Positions 54,330-64,000 of a DNA stretch of 64,000 nt are shown piece after piece (position 1 is the first letter of the stretch; every line of letters starts with the position of its first letter). Origin of the DNA: Micromonospora sp. M71_S20. Its GTDB lineage: Bacteria; Actinomycetota; Actinomycetes; Mycobacteriales; Micromonosporaceae. The stretch is taken from NCBI RefSeq assembly GCF_003664255.1, contig NZ_RCCV01000001.1, positions 2,356,001 through 2,420,000 on the forward strand, in the 5' to 3' direction. The notes beneath the pieces were generated by a model. It searched no databases and was not told the origin of the DNA. It saw only the letters and a list, made by a program, of their open reading frames with translations. The position numbers were made by a program, and so were the translations under genes.

Positions 54330-55892
54330 ATGGATCTGCCGTTCGTCGTCGCCACCCTGACCCGACGCGGGCTGCTCGCCCCCGGCCGACCGATCCGCGT
54401 CGCCTCCCAGCTCCGGGCGCTGCGCAAATGGGGCTGGAACATCGCCGGCGAGCTACGCCAGGCCGCCGCCCGCGACCCCGAACGGACGGCCGTCGTCGAC
54501 GAGCAGGGCACCGGCCTGACGTACGCCGAACTGCTCGACCGGGCCGAGCGGCTGGCCCGGGGGATGCGGACGGCGCTCGGGGTGCGGGCCGGGGACCGGG
54601 TCGGCGTGCTCTGCCGCAACCACCACGGCCCGGTCGAGACGATCGTGGCCGCCACCCTGCTCGGCGCGGACGCGGTGCTGGTCAACACCGGGCTCTCCGC
54701 CGGGCAGCTCGCCACCGTGGCGGAGGAGCAGCGGCTGCGGGTGCTGGTGCACGACACCGAGTTCGCCGACCGGGTCGCCAACCTCCCCGCCGAGGTGCAG
54801 CGGCTCGACGAGCGCGCCCGGGAGGCGCTCGTCGCCGGCGCGGTCCCCGGCGAGCTGCGTCCCCCCGAGCGCGACGGCCGGATCATCGTGCTCACCTCCG
54901 GCACCACCGGCGCCCCCAAGGGTGCCCGGCGCCCCACGCCGAACGGCTTCGGCCCGCTGGTCTCCATCATCGACCGGATCCCGCTGCACGCCCGGGGCAC
55001 CGTCATGATCGCCGCGCCGCTCTTCCACACCTGGGGGTACGCCGCCCTCCAGGTCTGCTTCGCCCTGCGGGCCACGATCGTGCTGCACCGACGTTTCGAC
55101 CCGGCCGCCACGCTGGCCGCCCTGGTGGCGCAGCGCTGCGACGCGCTCTTCGCCGTGCCGGTGATGCTGCAACGGCTGCTGGAGGTGCCACCGCCGGACC
55201 CCCGCCCCCCGCTGAAGGTGGTCGCGGTCAGCGGCTCCTCGCTGCCGGGCGGCCTCGCCCTGCGGTTCATGGACGTCTACGGCGACGTGCTGCACAACCT
55301 CTACGGCTCCACCGAGGTCTCCTGGGCGTCCATCGCCGGCCCCGCCGACCTGCGCACGGCTCCGACCACCGCCGGCCGCCCGCCGCACGGGACCCGGCTG
55401 GAGATCCTCGACGCGGCCGGCGAGCCGGTGCCGGCGGGGCAGGTGGGCCGGATCTTCGTCGGCAACGAGATGCTCTTCGAGGGATACACCTCCGGGGCCG
55501 CCCGGGAGCACCACGACGGCCTGCTCGACACCGGCGACCTGGGGCGGCTCGACGCCGGCGGGCTGCTCTTCGTCGACGGCCGGGCCGACGACATGATCGT
55601 GTCGGGCGGGGAGAACGTCTTCCCGGCCGAGGTGGAGGACCTGATCGCCCGGCTCCCGCAGGTACGCGAGGCCGCCGTGATCGGCGTACCGGACCCGGAG
55701 TACGGCCAGCGGCTCGCCGCGTTCCTCGCCCTGCACCCCGGCGAGACGCTCGACGCGGAGGCGGTGCGCGAGTACGTCCGGCACTACCTGGCCCGGTTCT
55801 CCGTACCGCGGGACGTGGTCTTCGTGAAGTACCTGCCCCGCAACGCCACGGGCAAGGTGCTGGCCCGCGAGCTGCGTCGCTACTACGGCTGA
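54330..55892 (+). CDS. Acyl-CoA synthetase / AMP-dependent ligase (FadD type)
   Basis: Activates a carboxylic acid to acyl-CoA through an acyl-adenylate. The 520-residue protein has the P-loop-like IVLTSGTTGAPKGARR, YGSTEVSWASIA, TGDLGRLDAGGLLFVDGRADDMI and GENVFPAEVEDLIA, and the catalytic Lys near RNATGKVLAREL. The family resembles mycobacterial FadD12. TGAGGAGG precedes the ATG. The 175-bp gap before it shows no gene. Confidence 0.92.
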   Translation: MDLPFVVATLTRRGLLAPGRPIRVASQLRALRKWGWNIAGELRQAAARDPERTAVVDEQGTGLTYAELLDRAERLARGMRTALGVRAGDRVGVLCRNHHGPVETIVAATLLGADAVLVNTGLSAGQLATVAEEQRLRVLVHDTEFADRVANLPAEVQRLDERAREALVAGAVPGELRPPERDGRIIVLTSGTTGAPKGARRPTPNGFGPLVSIIDRIPLHARGTVMIAAPLFHTWGYAALQVCFALRATIVLHRRFDPAATLAALVAQRCDALFAVPVMLQRLLEVPPPDPRPPLKVVAVSGSSLPGGLALRFMDVYGDVLHNLYGSTEVSWASIAGPADLRTAPTTAGRPPHGTRLEILDAAGEPVPAGQVGRIFVGNEMLFEGYTSGAAREHHDGLLDTGDLGRLDAGGLLFVDGRADDMIVSGGENVFPAEVEDLIARLPQVREAAVIGVPDPEYGQRLAAFLALHPGETLDAEAVREYVRHYLARFSVPRDVVFVKYLPRNATGKVLARELRRYYG

Positions 55893-55947
55893 CCGTTCCC
55901 CGGCCGTTACTGCCCGGATGCCCCGCCACCCCTAGGCTGGCGGCACC

Positions 55948-57384
55948 ATGATCGGCTCCGGACCGCGCCGCCGTGCCCGTCACCGCCACCATCCCCGTCA
56001 CCGCCAACCGGGACCACGGAGGGCACCGCTGCTGCTGGTCGAAGCGGCGACGCTGCTCTCCAACACCGGCAACGGCGTGGCGAACGTGGCCCTGCCCTGG
56101 CTGGTGCTGGAACGCACCGGCAGCCCCACCGCCGCCGGCGTGGTCGCGGCGGCCAGCGCCCTGCCGCTGCTGCTGTCCGGCCTCGTCTCCGGCACGATCG
56201 TGGACCTGCTCGGCCGGCGGCGTACGGCACTGGTCTCCGACACGCTCTCCGCCGTCTCGGTCGCCGCGATCCCGGTCGTCGACGCGCTGCTCGGGCTGAA
56301 CCTCGGCTGGATCGTCGCGCTGGCGGTGCTCGGCGCGGTGTTCGACCCGGCCGGCCTGACCGCCCGGGAGACGCTGCTGCCGGCCGCCGCGCAGGCCGCC
56401 GGCTGGCGGATCGAACGGGCCAACGGGGTGCACGAGGCGGTCTGGGGGCTCGCCTTCCTGATCGGACCCGGCGTCGGCGGCGTGCTCATCGCCGCGATCG
56501 GCCCCGGCTCGACCCTCTGGGTCACCGCCACCGGGTTCGCGCTGGCCGTCGCGATGATCTCCGCCGTCCGGCTGCCCGGGGCCGGCCGCCCCGAACGTCC
56601 CCCCTCCGGGTTGTGGCGCGGCACCGTCGAGGGGCTGCAATTCGTCTGGCGGGACCGGCTGCTGCGGACCATCGCGCTGCTCTCGATGGTGCTGGCCGCG
56701 CTCTACCTGCCGGTCGAGGGCGTGCTGCTGCCGGCGTGGTTCGTCGGTCAGGGAGAACCGGCCCGCCTCGGCGCGATCCTGATGGCGATGAGCGCCGGCG
56801 GAGTCGTCGGCGCGCTCGCCTCCGGCGCGGCGGGCCGGCGGATCCGTCGCCGCACCCTGATGGTGACCGCCCTCGTCGTCATCGGCGTGGCCCTCGTCGG
56901 GCTGGCCACCCTGCCGCCGTTCCCGGCCATGATCGGCTTCGCCGTCGCGATCGGGCTCGCGTACGGGCCAATCAACCCGCTGTCCAACTACGCCATGCAG
57001 ACCCGCACCCCGGAACGGTTGCGCGGGCGCGTGGTCGGGGTGATGACCTCGTTCGCGTACGCCGCCGGCCCGGCGGGCTACCTGCTCGCCGGGCCGCTGG
57101 TCGGGTGGCTCGGGCTGCGTACCGCCTTCCTGGTGCTGGCCGGGGCGCTGCTGGTGGCGGCGCTGACCGCCGTGCCGCTGCCGTCGCTGCGGGCGCTGGA
57201 CGAGCCGCCCCGCTATCCGCCCGCCCCGCCCGGCGGCCCGGCGAACCGGGTGGAGGAGCCCGTCCCGCTCAACGGGCAGTACGCCTCCGCGGCGCACCGG
57301 GACGCGCCCCGCGTACAGGGGCGCGCCCGGGTCGACGAGCTGTGGACGCCCGCCGCGCACCGGGACGCGCCCGTGCGGGGCTGA
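55948..57384 (+). CDS. MFS transporter
   Basis: 478 residues, 12 predicted spans, with the loop 2-3 motif GTIVDLLGRRRTALVSD and a matching AGRRIRRRTLMV in the second half. The N terminus is very basic (Arg/His-rich, 28 residues). The C terminus of about 70 residues is hydrophilic and repeats AAHRDAP twice. It belongs to the drug-exporter type of MFS. It follows the ligase gene after 55 bp; co-transcription is likely but the substrate is unknown. Confidence 0.87.
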   Translation: MIGSGPRRRARHRHHPRHRQPGPRRAPLLLVEAATLLSNTGNGVANVALPWLVLERTGSPTAAGVVAAASALPLLLSGLVSGTIVDLLGRRRTALVSDTLSAVSVAAIPVVDALLGLNLGWIVALAVLGAVFDPAGLTARETLLPAAAQAAGWRIERANGVHEAVWGLAFLIGPGVGGVLIAAIGPGSTLWVTATGFALAVAMISAVRLPGAGRPERPPSGLWRGTVEGLQFVWRDRLLRTIALLSMVLAALYLPVEGVLLPAWFVGQGEPARLGAILMAMSAGGVVGALASGAAGRRIRRRTLMVTALVVIGVALVGLATLPPFPAMIGFAVAIGLAYGPINPLSNYAMQTRTPERLRGRVVGVMTSFAYAAGPAGYLLAGPLVGWLGLRTAFLVLAGALLVAALTAVPLPSLRALDEPPRYPPAPPGGPANRVEEPVPLNGQYASAAHRDAPRVQGRARVDELWTPAAHRDAPVRG

Positions 57385-57393
57385 CGGCCCGCG

Positions 57394-58242
57394 TCAGGGA
57401 TGGAGCGTCAGCCCGGGCGTGGTGGCGATGGCCGCCAACTGCGCCACGGTGAGCACCGGTGGTGGACCGAACCGGATCGTCGGCGTGGCGCCGTTCTCCC
57501 CGCCCTCGACGTGGTGGTTGTCCGTCGTCACCGTCACGGACGTGCCGTCCGCCCGTCGCACCTGCGCCCAGCGCTGCTCGAAGCCCTCGTCGCCCGGGGT
57601 GACCCTGCTGGTGGCGAGGGTGCCGCCGTCCGGCAGGCGGCTGCTCGTGCAGGTACGGGGGTCGGGGGCGGCGGCGCATCCTTCGGACGCGTCGACGGCC
57701 GTCGGGATCAACGACACCGTCACGTTGTCGGCCCGGCCGTTGCCGCGCAGCCGGGCGTGGGCGTAGTAGTGCCGGTGGCTCTTCTCGTAGGTGAACTGCA
57801 CCGGGTCGCAGCCCGGGATCGTGCCGTGGACCGTCAGCCCCGCCGGCACGACGGCCGCCAGCGCCGGACGCAGCACGAGGGTCAGCCGGGCCACGCCGGC
57901 GTCGGGGCGTTCGGTCGGCCGGTCGCGCACCGTGTCGTACGACTGCTGGGGCGCCGGCGGTCCGCTCGGCTCCGGTTCCGCCACCGGGCAGAGCGCCGCG
58001 TCGGCGGACGGTGAGCCGTCACCGGTCGGCAGGGTGGGCCCACCCGGTCCGGCGGCCGGGCCGACGAGCAGCGCCGGTGTCAGCACGACCGCGGCGACCA
58101 GGGCGGCGACCCCGGTACCCGCCGTCGCCCACACCCGATGGCGGCGGCGCCGCCGGTCGTCGGCGATCAGCCGGTCCACGTCGATCCGGGTGGGCGGCGG
58201 CGACGCCACCGCGGTGCGCAGCTGCCGGGCGAGTTCATCCAT
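57394..58242 (-). CDS. Membrane-anchored partner of SigE-type sigma factor (second copy)
   Basis: 282 residues with the same plan as the protein at 41681-42457: N-terminal ASPPPTRIDVDRLIADDRRRRRHR, one span (ATAGTGVAALVAAVVLTPALLV), then an external domain, here with several Cys (LCPVAE, IPGCDP, EGCAAAP, RTCTSS) that may form disulfides. It overlaps the sigma gene by 8 bp. Partner role is inferred from position and repetition of the module. Confidence 0.65.
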   Translation of the reverse strand: MDELARQLRTAVASPPPTRIDVDRLIADDRRRRRHRVWATAGTGVAALVAAVVLTPALLVGPAAGPGGPTLPTGDGSPSADAALCPVAEPEPSGPPAPQQSYDTVRDRPTERPDAGVARLTLVLRPALAAVVPAGLTVHGTIPGCDPVQFTYEKSHRHYYAHARLRGNGRADNVTVSLIPTAVDASEGCAAAPDPRTCTSSRLPDGGTLATSRVTPGDEGFEQRWAQVRRADGTSVTVTTDNHHVEGGENGATPTIRFGPPPVLTVAQLAAIATTPGLTLHP

Positions 58243-58762
58243 CGGTGCGTGCCTCCTCGGCTCGGGCCGGCGCGCCCACGAGGCGGCTCCGCAGCGCCTC
58301 GATCGCGCGCGCCGACTGGCTCTTGACGGTGCCGGTGGTGCAGCCGAGTTCGCGGGCGGTCTCCTCCACGGACAGGTCGCAGAAGTAGCGCAGCACCAGG
58401 ACCGCGCGACGGCGCGGCGGCAGCTCGGCCAGCAGGGCGAGGACGGTCAGCCGGTCGGCGGCGCCGTCGGTGGCGGAACGGACGTCGCCGTCGGGGACGT
58501 CGGCCCAGGCGGCCTCGCGTCGCCACGGCCGCCGTCGCTCGTCCAGCCAGACCCGCAGCAGGGTACGCCGGACGTACGCGTCGGGGCTGTCCATCCTGGA
58601 CACCCGCCGCCAGTGCCGCAGCAGCTTGACCAGCGCCGTCGACACCAGGTCGTCGGCCGTGTGCCAGTCACCACAGAGCAGGTACGCCGTGCGGCGCAGC
58701 GGCTCCAGCCGCGCCCCGACGTACTCGCGGTAGCCCTCGATGTCGGCAGGCAATCCCGCCAC
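58235..58762 (-). CDS. SigE-family ECF RNA polymerase sigma factor (second copy)
   Basis: About 175 residues: region 2 (YREYVGARLEPLRRTAYLLC, DWHTADDLVSTALVKLLRHW) and region 4 (LLAELPPRRRAVLVLRYFC, VEETARELGCTTGTVKSQSARAI). It is clearly a paralogue of the protein at 42454-42969, including flanking RVWLDERRRPWRRE. A TTG at 58753 has a better-spaced AGGAGG and may be the true start. Confidence 0.9.
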   Translation of the reverse strand: MAGLPADIEGYREYVGARLEPLRRTAYLLCGDWHTADDLVSTALVKLLRHWRRVSRMDSPDAYVRRTLLRVWLDERRRPWRREAAWADVPDGDVRSATDGAADRLTVLALLAELPPRRRAVLVLRYFCDLSVEETARELGCTTGTVKSQSARAIEALRSRLVGAPARAEEARTDG

Positions 58763-58812
58763 CTCCTCGCCTCACCGCTCAAACGGAGGCGGGGCTGGGG
58801 GAGGTTGCCCGG

Positions 58813-60060
<1,248 letters not shown>

Positions 60061-60093
60061 GCCCGCATCCTACTGACCCCCTCCCCAAGCCCC

Positions 60094-60153
60094 GTTGATC
60101 AAGAAGTTTGCGTCCCATTTTCGGCCCGGGACGGGTCAGAACCTCTTGATCAG
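60094..60153. repeat. Dispersed palindrome, copy 2
   Basis: TTGATCAAGAAGTTTGCGTCCC and GGGTCAGAACCTCTTGATCA are imperfect inverted arms. The element lies between purD and the AbiEi-like gene and contains the latter's stop codon. Its core matches copies at 39338 and 61184. Confidence 0.7.
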
Positions 60154-61076
60154 CCATCCGGGCTGGAACGGAGCGCTGCCTTGACCGTGTGGGGGATGTA
60201 GTCGGGACGCAATGTGTCGGCCCAGGTGAAGCGAAGGATTCGCCAGCCGGCGTTGACCAGCCGGTTCTGCCGCGTACGGTCCTCGAAGACTGCCTGGGGC
60301 GTGCGATGGGGAGCCTGCCCGTCCGCCTCGGCGATCACCCGCGCCGCTCGCCAGCCGAGGTCGCCGACGCCGAGCAGACAACCGTCCCGGTCACGCACCT
60401 CCAACTGGAGTACGTCGGGCGGCACGCCGCCGTCGACACACCGCAGCCTGGTGCGGGTCTCCAGCGGGGACTGCGCCCGCCCGTCCGCCTCCGCGAGGTG
60501 ACGCCGGGCCGCGACGGCTCCCCTACGGCCCACGAGAAGGGACGGGATCCGGGCCAGGTCGGACTCGGTGACGACCTGCCGGTTCAGCGCGGAATCGAGT
60601 ACGCACACCGCCGAGTAGCGGTCCACGCGGAGGATGACATCGGCGACCGTACGCAGTGGGGTGGTCACGGGCATCCCGGCGACCACACCGACGGTGCCCG
60701 GACCGATGGTGAGCTGGTGCACCACGACATCAGGGTCGGTGAGCCGCTGCGGTCGTGGCCGGTTAGCCGGCAGCGACACGTGGATGGCGGATGCCGGACG
60801 GAGCCCGGCGATCCGATGCAGCTCGGCTGCGGTGTCGAGAACGACGACCGAGCCCGGCCCCAGGCTGGTGATAACAGCCCGGATGCGGGCTCTACGCAGC
60901 GCGGCAGGGCTCAACTCGGGGGCCGGCACGAAGCAACCCCTCGCCACCCGGATCCAACGCCCCGAGCGGCACAGGTACCGGATCTGGCTCCGACTGAAGC
61001 CGGCGGACAGTGCCTGTGCGGCCGTCACCACCCCATTCTGGCGGCCAGCGATACGGCGGAGGACATCGACACTCAC
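60150..61076 (-). CDS. AbiEi-like antitoxin-domain protein with DUF559-type nuclease-like C terminus
   Basis: 308 residues. The N terminus is a winged helix (LRRIAGRQNGVVTAAQALSAG, RYLCRSGRWIRVARGCFV) as in type IV AbiEi antitoxin-domain proteins. Residues 205-300 (SPLETRTRLRCVDGG, then DLGWRAARVIAEADG and WRILRFTWADT) resemble the VSR/DUF559 nuclease fold, with Glu/Asp positions kept. No AbiEii-like toxin is next to it. Proteins of this kind are abundant and solitary in Micromonosporaceae. GTG start. Confidence 0.75.
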   Translation of the reverse strand: MSVDVLRRIAGRQNGVVTAAQALSAGFSRSQIRYLCRSGRWIRVARGCFVPAPELSPAALRRARIRAVITSLGPGSVVVLDTAAELHRIAGLRPASAIHVSLPANRPRPQRLTDPDVVVHQLTIGPGTVGVVAGMPVTTPLRTVADVILRVDRYSAVCVLDSALNRQVVTESDLARIPSLLVGRRGAVAARRHLAEADGRAQSPLETRTRLRCVDGGVPPDVLQLEVRDRDGCLLGVGDLGWRAARVIAEADGQAPHRTPQAVFEDRTRQNRLVNAGWRILRFTWADTLRPDYIPHTVKAALRSSPDG

Positions 61077-61183
61077 CCCACCACGATGACGAGCCGTCCA
61101 CGCCTCGCACCGCCCCTGTGGACAGCCCCGCCCTCCTGTGGATAACCCGATCTCCCGGTGGAACCTCGACGCCGCGCTCGTCC

Positions 61184-61238
61184 GATCAAGAAGTTTGCGT
61201 CCGGATCCGGGCCGGGTCAGGACGCAAACTTCATGATC
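61184..61238. repeat. Dispersed palindrome, copy 3
   Basis: GATCAAGAAGTTTGCGTCC and GGACGCAAACTTCATGATC pair over 19 bp with one mismatch. It lies between the divergent/terminal ends of the AbiEi-like and purA genes, downstream of purA. Confidence 0.8.
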
Positions 61239-61265
61239 ACCGCGCAGAGTCCCCGGGATGGGGGG

Positions 61266-62618
<1,353 letters not shown>

Positions 62619-62677
62619 CTAACAAGTAGTGGCGGCGCGGCCGGCAGGGGTCGCGTCGAGAGGCAGGAGGCCTTTCC

Positions 62678-63811
62678 GTGTACGACGTGGTGCTGCTCAC
62701 CCTCGGCTCGGAGCGCGACGCGCCCGGCGGGGCCTGCGGCAGCGGCGGCTGCTGCGGCGCGGCGCCTCAGGACGGGGCCGGCCCGACCGACAACGCGAAG
62801 GACGGGGCCGGCCCGACCGACAGCGCGAAGGACAGGGCTGGCGCGACCGACAGCGCGACGGCCGACGCCTGCGCGACCGGCGGTGCAACGGCCGACGTCT
62901 GCGCCCCCGCCGACGGCGCGACGGCCGACGGGCGCTGCGACACCCCGCGGGTGCCGGTGCTGGCCTGCGCAGAGGCGCTCACCGCCCGGGGTGCCCGGGT
63001 CGAGACGGTCACCGCCCGCTCCGACGCCGAGATCGACGAGGTGCTGACCCGGTTCGACGGCCCGCCCCGCCCGGACGGCCTGACCTGGCCCGATCCGGAC
63101 TCCAAGACCCGACTCGTGGTCGCCTCGGCCAGTGACGCCCAGTTGCGCGCCGTCGTGCGCCGGCTCGTCCGGCGGTACGCCCCACCGCCCAGCCGCCGCC
63201 CCGACGACCTGCCCGGCAACCGGACGGTGCCGGACCTGCCGCCGATCGGCGTACTCCCGCTCGATCCGGCGCGGAGCACGACGCACCGTGACCTGGCGGC
63301 GCAGCTCGGGCTGCCCCGTGACCCGGCGGCGGTGGCCGCCGCGGTGCTGGACGGCAGGCCCCGTCGGCTGGACCTGCTGCGCAACGACGGCGGCTCGGTG
63401 ACCCTGGACGGCGCGCTCCTCGGCGCCGCCGACGACAGCGGCCGGCCGCTGCACTGGCGCGGTCGGGTGGAGGTGGACGACGCCGTGCTCTCGAACGGCG
63501 ACGATCCGCTGCTGGCCTGCGCGATCGGCAACGCGGGCGGGTACGCCCGGCTCGACGACGTGGCCCTGCTCGGCGACCCGGATCCGACGGACGGGCTGGT
63601 CGAGGTGGCGGTCGCCGTTCCCGTGGTGACCCGCTCGGCGTTGGGCAGGAAGCGGGTGCGGCTGGAGGTACGACGCGCCCGGGGACGCGCCGTGGCCGTG
63701 CTGCCCCGCGAGGGGAAGGTCCCGTTCCTCGACGACGGGGCCGAGGGCGAGCTGAGCCGGAAGCGGTCGTGGTGGACCGAACCGGGCGCCTGGGCGGTCT
63801 GGGCGAGCTGA
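62678..63811 (+). CDS. Conserved actinobacterial protein with repeat insertion, function unknown
   Basis: 377 residues. It starts YDVVLLTLGSERDAPGGACGSGGCCG with a Cys/Gly cluster. Residues 30-85 are tandem repeats (DGAGPTDNAK, DGAGPTDSAK, DRAGATDSAT and weaker copies). The rest is orderly: VPVLACAEALTARGARVETV, TRLVVASASDAQLRAVVRRL, RRLDLLRNDGGSVTLDGALLG and WRGRVEVDDAVLSNGDDPLLACAIGNAGG. The C-terminal part resembles diacylglycerol-kinase-related proteins of actinomycetes, without a clear catalytic GGDG. I cannot assign a function. ATG/GTG choice at 62678 follows GGCAGGAGG. Confidence 0.72.
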   Translation: MYDVVLLTLGSERDAPGGACGSGGCCGAAPQDGAGPTDNAKDGAGPTDSAKDRAGATDSATADACATGGATADVCAPADGATADGRCDTPRVPVLACAEALTARGARVETVTARSDAEIDEVLTRFDGPPRPDGLTWPDPDSKTRLVVASASDAQLRAVVRRLVRRYAPPPSRRPDDLPGNRTVPDLPPIGVLPLDPARSTTHRDLAAQLGLPRDPAAVAAAVLDGRPRRLDLLRNDGGSVTLDGALLGAADDSGRPLHWRGRVEVDDAVLSNGDDPLLACAIGNAGGYARLDDVALLGDPDPTDGLVEVAVAVPVVTRSALGRKRVRLEVRRARGRAVAVLPREGKVPFLDDGAEGELSRKRSWWTEPGAWAVWAS

Positions 63812-63908
63812 CCTCGACGTCCCCGACGCGACCGACGCGGCCGGCCCGCGACGGCCGACCCGACGCGGCCCCTGGGCCTATCCTCGGCAGGAGGAATGGG
63901 GAGGAACC

Positions 63909-64000
63909 GTGGTGGACGAGAACGTCGACCGGGTCCACGTGCCCGGCCAGCAGCCGATTCCGGAGCGGGACATCGAACCACTCTGGCCGCCGGAGCAGAT
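63909..64000 (+). CDS. Start of an unidentified gene, cut by window end
   Basis: GTG at 63909 follows GGGGAGGAACC, a good ribosome site. Thirty codons are visible (VDENVDRVHVPGQQPIPERD then IEPLWPPEQ), hydrophilic and Pro-rich. No family can be named from this fragment. Confidence 0.55.
   Translation, partial: MVDENVDRVHVPGQQPIPERDIEPLWPPEQ

Noticed and set aside
60150..61076. Complete AbiEi-AbiEii toxin-antitoxin system
   Set aside because: Only the AbiEi-like protein is present; no nucleotidyltransferase toxin gene lies on either side.

Overview
The window is very GC-rich with strong third-position G/C, uses many GTG starts, and carries a BldC developmental regulator, a DUF3073 protein, SigE-type ECF sigma factors and an F420-type PPOX protein. 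This points to a filamentous actinomycete, most likely Micromonosporaceae (Micromonospora-like). No rRNA, CRISPR array or plasmid origin is visible. The window is chromosomal and dominated by housekeeping purine genes, with accessory insertions between them.

Layout. 0-8.4 kb: a flavoprotein cut by the window edge, a serine hydrolase, then a carotenoid block (crtB divergent from crtE-crtI-idi and a MerR/B12-binding LitR-like regulator) and a NodB-type deacetylase lipoprotein. 8.5-11 kb: tRNA-Glu, tRNA-Asp and tRNA-Phe. tRNA-Phe is the target of a roughly 2 kb relic island bounded by an exact 62-bp repeat and holding a DUF1707 protein, a broken IS110 transposase and an unknown ORF. 11.5-13.3 kb: a CmtR-like regulator, a cation diffusion facilitator and an ICMT-like protein in one overlapping operon. 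13.3-22.9 kb: small proteins, a low-complexity protein, an orphan substrate-binding lipoprotein whose halves appear circularly permuted, a beta-oxidation pair, an acidic DxDxDG-repeat protein, a methyltransferase and a PPOX protein. 22.9-31 kb: bldC, valine dehydrogenase-type enzyme, DUF3073, purM and purF, an order known from Streptomyces, here interrupted by a two-gene radical-SAM/peptide (triceptide) locus. 31-41 kb: a membrane protein with a Gly/Tyr/Gln-rich tail, comB, purL, purQ, purS, a secreted trypsin, a YbjQ protein and purB. 41-46.8 kb: VapBC, a SigE/partner pair, and fadA-fabG4-htdX. 46.9-51.6 kb: a compact operon of NUDIX-HTH regulator, J-domain pseudokinase, VWA protein and divergent adenylosuccinate-synthetase paralogue, followed by DedA. 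51.8-57.4 kb: TetR, SCP2, acyl-CoA dehydrogenase, acyl-CoA ligase and MFS exporter. 57.4-64 kb: a second SigE/partner pair, purD, an AbiEi-like protein, purA and two unknown genes.

How the genes work together. Eight purine genes (purA, B, D, F, L, M, Q, S) cover most of the route to IMP and its branch to AMP. The two fatty-acid blocks appear to form one regulon: the same operator-like sequence lies in the fadA/fabG4 divergent promoter and in the tetR/SCP2 divergent promoter 8 kb away. The carotenoid block contains its own likely light/B12-responsive regulator.

The best candidates for something undescribed are: (1) the NUDIX-HTH / J-pseudokinase / VWA / PurA-like operon, including a 50-bp duplication that created a 17-codon linking ORF; (2) the triceptide locus, whose 77-residue precursor ends in four aromatic-X-Asn/His motifs; and (3) the circularly permuted substrate-binding protein. 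Family assignments come from reading motifs in translated sequence; no database search was possible.
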